Of a stretch of 64,000 nucleotides of DNA, positions 35,546 to 43,957 are shown piece after piece. The DNA comes from Paenibacillus oenotherae. Lineage in GTDB: Bacteria; Bacillota; Bacilli; Paenibacillales; Paenibacillaceae. How positions within the stretch are numbered: the first letter of the stretch is position 1; the number at the start of each line of letters is the position of its first letter. A program made the translations under genes and the position numbers. Under the pieces are notes generated by a model. The model was not told the origin of the DNA. It worked only from the letters and a program-made list of their open reading frames with translations, and did not search any database. The stretch covers positions 272,376 through 336,375 of the forward strand of contig NZ_JAHZIJ010000004.1 in assembly GCF_019443105.1 (NCBI RefSeq). The letters are read 5' to 3'.

Positions 35546-36719
35546 TATGCTCCTCCTCTTTGGCCTGTCCATTCCCGAAGGTCGCAAGCGCGGCGGCTAT
35601 AGCTTCAATTACGGGCTCCTCCCGCTCACGCGGAGCCGCCTTCTCCAGTGCTGCCTTCGCAGCCTCACCGCCAATGCGGCCCAGCGACCACGCCGCTGTC
35701 GCCCGCAGCTCGAACCTGGGATCCTCGCCGAGAACCCCGGCCAGATGAGGCACCGCGCTGGCATCCTTGAAGTTGCCGAGCGCGATGACAGCATTGCGCT
35801 GAATCGGCTTCCTGCCCCGCCATGACGCCGCTCCGCTCCCATAGACTTCCTTGAATGCCCGATTCCCCATCGTAAGCAATGGCACTAGCAGCGGCTTCAC
35901 CTTTTCGGGATCGGGCTGAAGCTCCGGCTGATGCGTCCAGTTCTTGCCCCGGTTCTCGGGACAGACGACCTGGCATGTATCACAGCCGTACAGCCTGTTG
36001 CCGATCTTGCGCATCATCTCATCCGGGACAAGCCCCTTCGTCTGTGTAATAAAGGAGATGCACAGCTGCGAATTAAGCTGTCCCGGTCCCACCAGCGCTC
36101 CTGTCGGGCAAGCATCGATGCAAGCGGTGCAGCTCCCGCAAGTTTCGGTGACAGGCTCATCCGGCGGGAGCGGCAGATTGGTGATCATCTCGCCAAGATA
36201 TACCCATGATCCCCACTCAGGCGTAATAATCGAGCAGTTCTTCGCGCTCCATCCCATACCCGCCCGCTCCGCAACAGCACGGTCTGAGAGCGCTCCAGTG
36301 TCCACCATGCTCTCTGCGCGGAGATCAGGCACACGTTCCCTCAGCCAAGCCTCCAGACGGCTCAGACGATCCCTAAGCACCGCATGGTAATCATCGCCCC
36401 ATGCGGAGCGTGACAGAATCCCCCTTCTGGAGCCAGGCTCTGACTTTGGCGCCCCCTGCAGCTTGGACGGGTAAGCGATTACAATAGCAATGATGGATTG
36501 TGGATTATCGAACAGCAGCGCCGGCTCCGTGCGCCGTTCCAGATCAGCCTCTTCGAACCCTGATTCGTGGCCGAGCTCGCGGTGGCGCAGCAGACGCTGC
36601 TTGAGCGTGGTGAACGGAGCCGCTGATGCCACGCCGATCTTGTCGATGCCAAGGCTCCTGGCCGCTTCCTTCATCTCCGCCTTCAGCTTGTCCCATGTTG
36701 TTTCACTGTCGCTGCCCAA
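35538..36719 (-). CDS. queG: Epoxyqueuosine reductase
   Basis: Cobalamin- and iron-sulfur-dependent reduction of epoxyqueuosine to queuosine in tRNA. 393 residues, TTG start 10 nt after AAGGAGG. Two ferredoxin-type clusters: CGSCTACIDACPTGAL and YGCDTCQVVCPENRG with Cys near 197. The C-terminal 100 residues are HEAT-like repeats (VPHLAGVLGEDP, LRATAAWSLGRIG), normal for QueG. A strong hairpin (36742-36795) lies just before its ribosome site. Confidence 0.96.
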   Translation of the reverse strand: MGSDSETTWDKLKAEMKEAARSLGIDKIGVASAAPFTTLKQRLLRHRELGHESGFEEADLERRTEPALLFDNPQSIIAIVIAYPSKLQGAPKSEPGSRRGILSRSAWGDDYHAVLRDRLSRLEAWLRERVPDLRAESMVDTGALSDRAVAERAGMGWSAKNCSIITPEWGSWVYLGEMITNLPLPPDEPVTETCGSCTACIDACPTGALVGPGQLNSQLCISFITQTKGLVPDEMMRKIGNRLYGCDTCQVVCPENRGKNWTHQPELQPDPEKVKPLLVPLLTMGNRAFKEVYGSGAASWRGRKPIQRNAVIALGNFKDASAVPHLAGVLGEDPRFELRATAAWSLGRIGGEAAKAALEKAAPREREEPVIEAIAAALATFGNGQAKEEEHNG

Positions 36720-36741
36720 CCTCGGGTGCCCTCCTTCACAT

Positions 36742-36795
36742 GCGATCCCCTGGGGGCCGTCTCAGGGGCCCGCAATGTGCTGCCGAGGGGATCGC
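36742..36795 (-). promoter_or_regulatory. Leader hairpin before queG
   Basis: GCGATCCCCT (36742-36751) and AGGGGATCGC (36786-36795) are a perfect 10-bp pair, with an inner GGGGCC-rich part. It lies between the rnhA stop and the queG ribosome site and has no T-tract, so it may be an RNA processing or attenuation element rather than a terminator. Confidence 0.6.
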
Positions 36796-36803
36796 CTTTA
36801 AGC

Positions 36804-37238
36804 TTACATTCTTTTGATCGCTTCGCGGGCAAGCTCGTCACAGCGGTTGTTCCACTCATTGTCGCTATGTCCCTTAACCTTCACATAACTCACCTGATGC
36901 TTCCCCATCAGCGCCCACAGCGCCTGCCACAGATCCTGATTCTCTACCGGCTGGTTGCGGCTGTTCTTCCATCCATTCTTAAGCCAGCCTCTGATCCAGT
37001 TCTGCTGAAAGCAGTTCACGACATATGCGGAATCGCTGTATACAGATGCCTTGCATGGTTCCTTGAGCAGCTTGAGCGCTTCAATGACAGCTTGAATCTC
37101 CATGCGGTTGTTGGTGGTAGCGGGCTCTGCCCCTGATATCTCCTTGCGGTGATCGCCGTAGAACAGAACGGCTCCCCAGCCGCCCGGTCCGGGATTGCCT
37201 GAGCAAGCGCCGTCCGTATAGATCATAACATCCTTCAA
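36804..37238 (-). CDS. rnhA: Ribonuclease HI
   Basis: Degrades RNA in RNA-DNA hybrids. 144 residues with the four catalytic acids recognisable: YTDGACSGNPGPGG (Asp), TTNNRMEIQAVIEAL (Glu), SVYSDSAYVVNCF (Asp) and GHSDNEWNNRCDELA (Asp). The frame starts with TTG 37238 (AGGAG 11 nt upstream); an ATG four codons in is an alternative start. Confidence 0.96.
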   Translation of the reverse strand: MKDVMIYTDGACSGNPGPGGWGAVLFYGDHRKEISGAEPATTNNRMEIQAVIEALKLLKEPCKASVYSDSAYVVNCFQQNWIRGWLKNGWKNSRNQPVENQDLWQALWALMGKHQVSYVKVKGHSDNEWNNRCDELAREAIKRM

Positions 37239-37257
37239 TCTTCACAACTCCTACCGC

Positions 37258-37932
37258 TTACAATGCGTTCATTTTGGTAATTGGCCACAGAATGAAATCT
37301 GCCCGGCCCTGAATCATATCACGCGATACGGGACCGAATACGCGGGAGTCCTTACTGCCGCCCGCATGACGATTATCCCCCATAATATAATAGTTATCGG
37401 CTTCCAGCTTGATTGGTCCATAGTCATCATCATCAATCTCTGTATCCGTATAGGCCTCAATGATCAATTCGCCATTCCGGTACAGCTGTGCGTCACGTAT
37501 CTCTATTGTATCTCCAGGTATTCCAATAATTCGCTTCACCAGAAACTTTTTCTTCTGCGGCCCATCCTTCGATGGATCCTTCAGAATAACAACATCTCCG
37601 TGATCAGGCGATCCGAACCGGTAAGAGAGCTTGTTCACGAACAGCCACTCCTTCTCCTGCAGCGTCGGCTCCATGGAGTGCCCTTCCACCGTGGACAGAT
37701 TAAAGACGAAATAATTGACAAGCAGAACAACCGTACCAGCAATAAGCAAGGTGCGTCCCCAATCCCACAGCTCTGCGGCCCATCTTGGCATGGCCTTTGA
37801 CGGCTTGTCCTTGCCCGGCTTGCGGGGCCTGTCCGGCTTCATCTCCTTGGGCGGCTTGGCCCCGCTCGAACGCCTGCGGGGGCCTACCGCAGCAGGCTCA
37901 GTCTCGTGAAGCGTATCCGATAATTTCGTCAT
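37258..37932 (-). CDS. sipS: Signal peptidase I
   Basis: Membrane serine protease that removes signal peptides. 224 residues: a basic, Pro-rich cytosolic N-terminus of about 60 residues (KPPKEMKPDRPRKPGKDKP), one membrane segment (LLIAGTVVLLVNYFVFNL), catalytic Ser in EGHSMEPTL and Lys in KKKFLVKRIIGIPGD. The box YIMGDNRHAGGSKDSR follows. The long cytosolic extension is seen in some Bacillales paralogues. The gene is followed by rnhA after 19 bp. Confidence 0.95.
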   Translation of the reverse strand: MTKLSDTLHETEPAAVGPRRRSSGAKPPKEMKPDRPRKPGKDKPSKAMPRWAAELWDWGRTLLIAGTVVLLVNYFVFNLSTVEGHSMEPTLQEKEWLFVNKLSYRFGSPDHGDVVILKDPSKDGPQKKKFLVKRIIGIPGDTIEIRDAQLYRNGELIIEAYTDTEIDDDDYGPIKLEADNYYIMGDNRHAGGSKDSRVFGPVSRDMIQGRADFILWPITKMNAL

Positions 37933-37938
37933 GCGCTG

Positions 37939-38490
37939 CTACACCTCGCCCATTTGTTTGTGCCATGCTTCATAATAGGCCATTACTACATCGTCATGAA
38001 ATGGCGTCTGTCTCATCTCGATACGTTGTGTAAGCGCTTGAAGTCCATTCATCACCTTCAAGTCCACGACAGCAGAGTAATGATAAACAGCCTTGTGCTG
38101 CTCATACTCCTCGCGATCGACCACCTGTGCCGAGCCGCCATGCGGAAGAATGACATCCAGATCATAATCAATATAAGTCAATACGCCCTGCTGATAGAAC
38201 AAGGGTGATGCGATGTTGCAATAATACCGGATTCCGGCATTCTCCAGAAGAGCAACGACATTGAACCACTCCCCCGGGATAAAGAAGGAAACCGCCGGTA
38301 CCCGGCTGATCCACGTCTTGCCATCCGCCTCCTGAATCGGTGTCTGCCGATTGATGAGGACAATCATTGATTCAGCCGCATGCTCCGGCTGCAGCAGCCC
38401 GCTTGGCACCTGCCAGTTCTCAAGCCATGTCCGATGCAGATGTCCATTGTGTTTGAAGCTCTTGATAAGGCAGTGACGGTAAGTTTCCAT
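37939..38490 (-). CDS. DUF402 family protein, probable nucleoside tri-/diphosphate phosphatase
   Basis: 183 residues with the DUF402 pattern: FNVVALLENAGIRYYCNIASP followed by YIDYDLDVILPHGG and VVDREEYEQH. The acidic cluster DYDLD probably binds metal. Homologues such as Bacillus YgaC and staphylococcal Ntdp hydrolyse nucleoside di- and triphosphates. It ends 6 bp before sipS and is probably cotranscribed with it. Confidence 0.88.
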   Translation of the reverse strand: METYRHCLIKSFKHNGHLHRTWLENWQVPSGLLQPEHAAESMIVLINRQTPIQEADGKTWISRVPAVSFFIPGEWFNVVALLENAGIRYYCNIASPLFYQQGVLTYIDYDLDVILPHGGSAQVVDREEYEQHKAVYHYSAVVDLKVMNGLQALTQRIEMRQTPFHDDVVMAYYEAWHKQMGEV

Positions 38491-38524
38491 ATCGTTGTTG
38501 TACTCCCACAGAAGTTCTTACTAT

Positions 38525-38571
38525 AAGAAAAGCATATCTGCACACCAAAATCAATGGTATACAGATATGCT
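38525..38571 (-). terminator. Terminator after the GNAT gene
   Basis: AGCATATCTG (38531-38540) and CAGATATGCT (38562-38571) form a perfect 10-bp stem; on the minus strand TTTTCTT follows. Confidence 0.85.
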
Positions 38572-38621
38572 CATCCCTTTTTATTCTATGCTCTTAAAGC
38601 GACCTAAGCCGTGCCTTGCAG

Positions 38622-39044
38622 TTAGCCTGCAATAATACTAAGCTTCTGGAACGAACGGAAAAAATCCGTAGTTGCATAACCAAGCGATTCATAGATCTTG
38701 AGAATCGGCTCATTATGCTCGTCCGCCGTAATCATGATTTTCTGTACATTCCGCTGCTCAAACCGCTGCCGCAATGAACGGATCAACAGTTTGCCAATAC
38801 CCTGACGCTGATATTCCGGCAGAACAGCTATGCGATAGTAGTATCCTTTGTTGTTATCAATGGTGCCAATGATCATACCGACAATTTCACCGTCAATCGA
38901 AGCGACCAGCACAAGCTCACTGTCCCATGACAGCTGGCGGGCAAACGCCTCCATCGTTAGTTCATAGCATTCTTCCGACAAAACCGTTTCAAGTAATTGG
39001 GTAACAGGCCGGTAATCGGACAACTGGAAAGTACGAACGTCCAT
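38622..39044 (-). CDS. GNAT family N-acetyltransferase
   Basis: 140 residues, single GNAT fold. Acetyl-CoA loop YRIAVLPEYQRQGIGKLLIRSL near residue 72-93, preceded by VASIDGEIVGMIIG and followed by ADEHNEPILKIYESLGYATT. Substrate unknown. ATG follows GAGGGG. The 140-bp leader contains a perfect cre site, so carbon-catabolite control is possible. Confidence 0.92.
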   Translation of the reverse strand: MDVRTFQLSDYRPVTQLLETVLSEECYELTMEAFARQLSWDSELVLVASIDGEIVGMIIGTIDNNKGYYYRIAVLPEYQRQGIGKLLIRSLRQRFEQRNVQKIMITADEHNEPILKIYESLGYATTDFFRSFQKLSIIAG

Positions 39045-39171
39045 GATTCAAACCCCTCTACGTGCAGTATCGAAAAATTTAGGCAAAATTAATAATACGA
39101 CAAAATCACCCGAATTCCTTCTTATTTCTTAAAAAAACCTTAAAAATTTAACGAAATAACCGTTTTTCTGT

Positions 39172-39185
39172 TGAAAGCGCTCACA
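39172..39185 (-). promoter_or_regulatory. Perfect cre (CcpA) site upstream of the GNAT gene
   Basis: TGAAAGCGCTCACA matches TGWAANCGNTNWCA at every fixed position. A second weaker site (ATTAAGCGCTTACA, two mismatches) follows at about 39187. Confidence 0.7.
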
Positions 39186-39232
39186 ATTAAGCGCTTACAC
39201 GAATATTCGCTGCCTTTATTTTCCCATGAAAT

Positions 39233-39270
39233 AGAAAACAGTCCCGCTTCAGCTCGAAGACAGGACTGTC
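39233..39270 (-). terminator. Terminator after the DUF2188 gene
   Basis: GGACTGT (39263-39269) pairs with ACAGTCC (39238-39244), then TTTTC on the minus strand. Confidence 0.75.
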
Positions 39271-39303
39271 TATGATCGATAAACCATATTCACAAGAGGG
39301 GCA

Positions 39304-39708
39304 TCAACGATAATTATAGGAGGTTTCTATCCTTCCATCCTTGCGGTGAACGATGGCGACGCCGTTGTCATCCGATGCCATTTCCTTCGCTTTGGCGACA
39401 GCCTCTTCCTTCGTATTGAATATGGCGTCGGTATTTTTCGAGCCTTCCAGCTTGATCGCCCAGCTTCCTTCATGCGGCACAACATGTCGAATGCTGTGAG
39501 ATGGTGACGATACTATTCCTTTATTATCAATGGAATGATCCGGATGCGCATCGTTCCATTCCTTGGCCTGTGCCGTAGCAATAGCGATCGCCCGCCCCTC
39601 ATCATATCCTTCCTCCAGCAAAGCATTCGCGATTTCAATCGCTTTATTCCGCACGCGCGGCTCGAAGTTTTTCAGCGAATCAGGGTAATCTTTATCATCC
39701 CAAGGCAT
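39304..39708 (-). CDS. DUF2188 protein with ChaB-like N-terminus
   Basis: 134 residues. The N-terminal part MPWDDKDYPDSLKNFEP with helical EIANALLEEGYDEGRAIAIATAQAKEW resembles small ChaB-like proteins. The C-terminal part (WAIKLEGSKNTDAIFNTKEEAVAKAKEMASDD...VHRKDGRI) is the DUF2188 pattern. Such proteins are common in Bacillales and often stress-linked; the role is unknown. ATG follows GAGGAGGGA. The 220 bp between it and the TetR gene show nothing clear. Confidence 0.88.
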   Translation of the reverse strand: MPWDDKDYPDSLKNFEPRVRNKAIEIANALLEEGYDEGRAIAIATAQAKEWNDAHPDHSIDNKGIVSSPSHSIRHVVPHEGSWAIKLEGSKNTDAIFNTKEEAVAKAKEMASDDNGVAIVHRKDGRIETSYNYR

Positions 39709-39929
39709 AAATCATCCCTCCTCGTAAGATTGTGCCAGCTTCGCCCGATTCATACGTTCACAAGCAAGAGAACATATGGATTATCTTTTACCCATTTTGA
39801 GCGTGCTTCAAACATAATACTTATGGATCTAATAGCAAGGTATGGCGGGCTTCGCCTAATAGTATGCGCTTTACTGCCAGATATGACCCATACTGCTGCG
39901 TAAATTTGCGCTTCTAAAATCTCCTTTGC

Positions 39930-40547
39930 CTACCGGGGGGTAAGTCCCATCAAGAACAGCTGCACAATCTCCGACGCTGCCTCGCTTGGAGTCAATATAC
40001 CCTCTTGCAGCTCCGGTTGATTGCGCATCAGCATGAGCACTGAGAACGCATGCGCCAGGAACATCGCATTGCCAGATCGAATGCGCCCTTCATTCATCGC
40101 CTTCTGGAATACGCCAGCAAGCAGAATATGCAGTTGCTCTTCATGTTGTCTGATCTGCGCAATTTGACCTTGGCTCAGCACAGCCGAAGCCTTGCGCATC
40201 AAGGCTTCAAACTCAACATGCGAGTGGCGCAGCAAGCCTTCTGCCAGCTTCTTCAGCTTCTGAGAAAGGTCCGACTCATTTTGAATCAGCTCTTCACTTC
40301 TTGCCAATGCGGTTCGCAGCATCCTCAGAATCGATTCGGTGAACAGTGTTCCTTTGTCCTTGAAATGATGATAGACAGTAGCTTTGGTTACACCGCATAG
40401 ATTCGCCACCTCCTGCAGCGATACCTTATCATAGCCCAGCTCCATGAATTTCCTTGCTGCGGTCATAAGAATTTGATTGCGCGTCGCATCCGATCGTTTG
40501 CCTCGAGGCCGTCCTGTACGGGATTTGATTGGCTGATTGTCATCCAT
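39930..40547 (-). CDS. TetR/AcrR family repressor
   Basis: 205 residues from ATG 40547 (an in-frame GTG lies at 40559). The N-terminal helix-turn-helix is typical: TRNQILMTAARKFMELGYDKVSLQEVANLCGVTKATVYHHFKDK. The C-terminal ligand domain is helical. It is divergent from the MMPL transporter gene, and a perfect 22-bp palindrome between them fits its operator, so it most likely represses the exporter until an inducer binds. Confidence 0.94.
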   Translation of the reverse strand: MDDNQPIKSRTGRPRGKRSDATRNQILMTAARKFMELGYDKVSLQEVANLCGVTKATVYHHFKDKGTLFTESILRMLRTALARSEELIQNESDLSQKLKKLAEGLLRHSHVEFEALMRKASAVLSQGQIAQIRQHEEQLHILLAGVFQKAMNEGRIRSGNAMFLAHAFSVLMLMRNQPELQEGILTPSEAASEIVQLFLMGLTPR

Positions 40548-40593
40548 GTATGTCCACACTCACTTATTTTCATAAAGTTTTAACGATTACCGA

Positions 40594-40623
40594 TTGAAAT
40601 ATCTACCCTAAGGTAGATATAAT
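40594..40623 (+). promoter_or_regulatory. Promoter of the MMPL gene
   Basis: TTGAAA (40594-40599), 18-bp spacer, perfect TATAAT (40618-40623). The operator fills the spacer. Confidence 0.8.
40599..40620. promoter_or_regulatory. TetR-type operator
   Basis: ATATCTACC-CTAA-GGTAGATAT is a perfect 9-4-9 palindrome lying between the -35 and -10 of the MMPL promoter. Confidence 0.88.
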
Positions 40624-40685
40624 TAATAGCGGGTTAATTAATTTTACACCTGAAGCCGTGATTTTGAAATGGAGGATGAATAGTA

Positions 40686-42917
40686 ATGTCGCAGAACAGC
40701 TGGTTAAGAAAATATGGAGAGCTCGTAGCGGGCAAGCGAACCAGATGGATCATTATCTTCGTTTGGATTTTCGCCACCGTCATTCTAAGCACCATGCTGC
40801 CGCAGGTTGGCAAGAATGAAGTCAACAATGCTCCGAACCTGGAATCGACCGAACCTTCCGTCATTGCCGGTCAAGTGATCGAAGAGCAGTTCCCCAGCGC
40901 ATCAGGACTGCCCGCACTGCTCGTATGGCATAACGAGAGCGGTATTACACGGGATGATCTGACACATGTCAAGCAGCTGTCTTCACAACTCAGCGACAAC
41001 CCGCTGCAAGGTCAAACTGGAATTGTCCCTTATCATCAACTACCGGATGCTGCGCTGATGAGCGAAGTATCCAAGGATGGAACGACCTTCATTCAGCCAA
41101 TCTTCTTCCTGGAGTCCACAGATACGGAAACACTGGAAACGAATATTGAGGAAATCAAACAATCCGTTACTGACGCGGTTGGTTACAATCCGTTCGATGA
41201 AGAGACGAACAGCACGAAGCTCAGTGCACGAGTTACTGGTCCAGCTGGAATTGCTGTGGATGCAACAGCTTTGTTCAGCGGCGCAGATGTTTCGCTCCTT
41301 ATCGCGACCGTAATTATCGTACTCGTTATTCTGCTGCTTATTTACCGCTCACCTATTCTGGCATTAATTCCGCTTGTAGGTGTCGGGTTTGCTTATGGCA
41401 TTACAAGTCCTCTGCTGGGCTGGATGGCTGGCGAGGGCTGGATTACGGTGGATTCGCAAGGGATCTCAATCATGACCGTTCTGTTATTCGGCGCTGGTAC
41501 GGACTATTGCTTGTTCCTGATCTCCCACTTTAGGCAGGAGCTTACCCGCCATGAGAACAAAATGACAGCCTTGATTAACGCCGTCAAGGATGCGACAGGC
41601 GCAGTGGCTATGAGCGGCTTCACCGTCGTACTCTCCTTGCTTGCTCTTCTACTTGCGAAGTACGGAGCCTACCACCGCTTTGCAGTACCGTTCAGCCTCT
41701 CGATCTTTATTATGGGTATTGCCAGTCTTACACTCGTTCCTGCAATCCTATCCGTCATCGGGCGCGCCTCCTTCTATCCGTTCGTACCGCGTACGCTTGA
41801 GATGAAGCAGCAACGGGCTGCAGCCAGAGGCAAAACGATGCCGCAACAAACTGCGAAACGCGGATTCGGTCTGACAATTGGCAATCTGGTCACACGCAAG
41901 CCCATTGCCGTTACCATTATCTCAATAGTCGTGCTTGGCGCATTAGCGGGTTTTGTTCCTCAGATCAAGTACAATTATGATATCCTCTCTTCCTTCCCGA
42001 AGACGATGGAATCCCGCGAGGGCTTCGATATTATTGCCAAATCATTCTCTTCCGGGTCTCTGGCACCAGTAACTGTGGTGGTGGATACGGAAGGCAAAGA
42101 AACCGGAATCGCCGATTACCTGAAGTCCTTGGAGCAGGTCGCACTTCTCTCTGAGCCGATCCCTGGCGTTAAGAATAAGAACCTGCAATCCTATTCCATT
42201 ACACTTGACATGAATCCGTATTCCCTGGAAGCGATGAGCTTCATTCCAGAGCTGGAGTCCAAGGTTGCCGCATATTTGAGCGAAACAAGCGGAATAGACT
42301 CGCCAAAGGTGTGGATCGGCGGCCAGACAGCCGAGCAGCATGATACCAAGGTTGTCGGTGATCGTGACCGGAATGTCATTATTCCTGTCGTTATCGTGCT
42401 CATTTCCCTGATTCTGCTCGTATATCTGCGATCGATTGTCGCTATGCTGTATCTAATTGCGACGGTTCTTCTCTCTTATGGTTCAGCACTAGGTCTTGGC
42501 TGGATTATCCTGCATTACTTCATGGGCGTTGACGGTATTCAGGGGTCCATACCGTTATATTCATTCGTATTCCTTGTCGCCCTCGGTGAGGATTATAACA
42601 TCTTCATGATCTCAAGCATTTGGCAAAAACGCAAAACGATGCCTCTTCTGCAAGCCATAAAGGAAGGTGTCAGTGAAACCGGTGGCGTCATCACTTCAGC
42701 AGGCCTGATCCTCGCTGCAACTTTTGCAGTGCTTGCTACTTTGCCAATCCAGGTGCTTGTCCAGTTTGGGTTGATTACAGCGCTTGGCGTCTTGCTTGAC
42801 ACCTTTGTTGTCCGCCCATTCCTTGTGCCAGCCATTACAGTTCTGCTCGGCCGCAAAGCGTTCTGGCCAGGCCGCGTCTATGAAGTATCCCCACAATCGG
42901 TACAACGCAGCAAATAA
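40686..42917 (+). CDS. MMPL/RND family transporter
   Basis: 743 residues with the duplicated RND layout: one membrane segment, an extracellular domain (about 45-200), then five to six segments, repeated in the second half. Family signatures include LFGAGTDYCLFLISHFRQEL near residue 272 and VALGEDYNIFMISSIWQKR near 630, each with the conserved Asp-Tyr pair. Members export lipids or drugs using the proton gradient. Control by the adjacent TetR suggests a drug or lipophilic substrate. GGAGG lies 10 nt before the ATG. Confidence 0.95.
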   Translation: MSQNSWLRKYGELVAGKRTRWIIIFVWIFATVILSTMLPQVGKNEVNNAPNLESTEPSVIAGQVIEEQFPSASGLPALLVWHNESGITRDDLTHVKQLSSQLSDNPLQGQTGIVPYHQLPDAALMSEVSKDGTTFIQPIFFLESTDTETLETNIEEIKQSVTDAVGYNPFDEETNSTKLSARVTGPAGIAVDATALFSGADVSLLIATVIIVLVILLLIYRSPILALIPLVGVGFAYGITSPLLGWMAGEGWITVDSQGISIMTVLLFGAGTDYCLFLISHFRQELTRHENKMTALINAVKDATGAVAMSGFTVVLSLLALLLAKYGAYHRFAVPFSLSIFIMGIASLTLVPAILSVIGRASFYPFVPRTLEMKQQRAAARGKTMPQQTAKRGFGLTIGNLVTRKPIAVTIISIVVLGALAGFVPQIKYNYDILSSFPKTMESREGFDIIAKSFSSGSLAPVTVVVDTEGKETGIADYLKSLEQVALLSEPIPGVKNKNLQSYSITLDMNPYSLEAMSFIPELESKVAAYLSETSGIDSPKVWIGGQTAEQHDTKVVGDRDRNVIIPVVIVLISLILLVYLRSIVAMLYLIATVLLSYGSALGLGWIILHYFMGVDGIQGSIPLYSFVFLVALGEDYNIFMISSIWQKRKTMPLLQAIKEGVSETGGVITSAGLILAATFAVLATLPIQVLVQFGLITALGVLLDTFVVRPFLVPAITVLLGRKAFWPGRVYEVSPQSVQRSK

Positions 42918-42952
42918 GGCGAGCCAGGCCATCATGAATGGTGGCTCGCTTC
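42918..42952 (+). terminator. Terminator of the MMPL gene
   Basis: GCGAGCCA...CCAT pairs with ATGG...TGGCTCGC around CATGA; the T-tract is poor (TTCAA). The following 190 bp up to the sodA control region show no gene. Confidence 0.6.
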
Positions 42953-43147
42953 AACCCATCGTGACAACTCAAGGCTAGAACGCAATACGGCGGTCCAACC
43001 TTGTGCGTGCAGCAGTGATGGGTGGGCAGCTGCGAGCGGATTCCTTTTGGTGACATTCCCCTGTGGAAGTTCCATGTTTCATATGCGAGAAGAAAGGGGT
43101 AATAGGGGGGTATAAAACAGGCTGTGCAGGTTAATCTATTCGAGGTG

Positions 43148-43195
43148 AAATCAACATAATCGCACGGCAGACTTTCTAAACATTTATGTTGATTT
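43148..43195. promoter_or_regulatory. 12-bp inverted repeat at the sodA promoter
   Basis: AAATCAACATAA (43148-43159) and TTATGTTGATTT (43184-43195) are perfect inverse copies separated by 24 bp. The right arm covers the -35 of the sodA promoter. A two-site operator or cruciform is possible; I do not recognise the regulator. Confidence 0.7.
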
Positions 43196-43217
43196 ATTAT
43201 CCTTTATCAGAGATAAT
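43189..43217 (+). promoter_or_regulatory. Promoter of sodA
   Basis: TTGATT (43189-43194), 17-bp spacer, GATAAT (43212-43217). Confidence 0.7.
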
Positions 43218-43258
43218 GAGAATGAAAAAGTTACATAAAACAGGAGGTTTTATTAATC

Positions 43259-43870
43259 ATGGCCCACCAACTACCAGCTTTGTCTTACCCGAACAATGCG
43301 CTTGAGCCGCATATCGACGAAACAACGATGATGATCCATCATGACCGTCACCATAACGCTTATGTAACCAACCTGAACGCTGCGCTCGAGTCCGCTCCTG
43401 AGCTGCAAGGCAAATCCATTGAAGATCTGATTGCCGATCTGAACAGTGTTCCTGAAGCAATCCGCACTGCTGTTCGCAACAACGGCGGCGGACATGCCAA
43501 CCACTCCTTGTTCTGGGAAACAATCGGCCCTAACGCGGGCGGAGCACCTTCGGGCGCACTGGCTGCAGCAATTGACAGCGAGCTTGGCGGCTTCGACAAG
43601 TTCAAGGAAGATTTCGCTAAAGCAGCAGCTACTCGCTTCGGCAGCGGCTGGGCGTGGCTTGCAATTGGCAAAGACGGCAACCTGAAAGTATACAGCCTTC
43701 CGAACCAAGACAGCCCGATCATGGAAGGCGACACACCTCTTCTCGGTCTGGACGTATGGGAGCATGCTTACTACTTGAACTACCAGAACAAACGCCCTGA
43801 CTACATCGCAGCGTTCTGGAACGTCGTTAACTGGTCTGAAGTTGGCAAACGTTACGAAGCAGCGAAGTAA
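43259..43870 (+). CDS. sodA: Superoxide dismutase, Mn/Fe type
   Basis: 203 residues, full length for the family. Metal ligands lie in [32 protein letters not shown] and [21 protein letters not shown] 9 nt before ATG. Unlike the protein at 11532 it has no extension and a strongly biased codon use, so it is probably the main, highly expressed SOD. Own promoter and terminator. Confidence 0.97.
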   Translation: MAHQLPALSYPNNALEPHIDETTMMIHHDRHHNAYVTNLNAALESAPELQGKSIEDLIADLNSVPEAIRTAVRNNGGGHANHSLFWETIGPNAGGAPSGALAAAIDSELGGFDKFKEDFAKAAATRFGSGWAWLAIGKDGNLKVYSLPNQDSPIMEGDTPLLGLDVWEHAYYLNYQNKRPDYIAAFWNVVNWSEVGKRYEAAK

Positions 43871-43900
43871 TTTATAGCTATAACCCCGATGGATACCGAA

Positions 43901-43943
43901 AGAACCTCTAACGCCACCTAATGTGGATTTAGAGGTTCTTTTT
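43901..43943 (+). terminator. Terminator of sodA
   Basis: AGAACCTCTAA (43901-43911) pairs with TTAGAGGTTCT (43929-43939), then TTTT. May serve the convergent gmk-like gene as well. Confidence 0.9.
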
Positions 43944-43957
43944 GCTGCTGCCTGACA

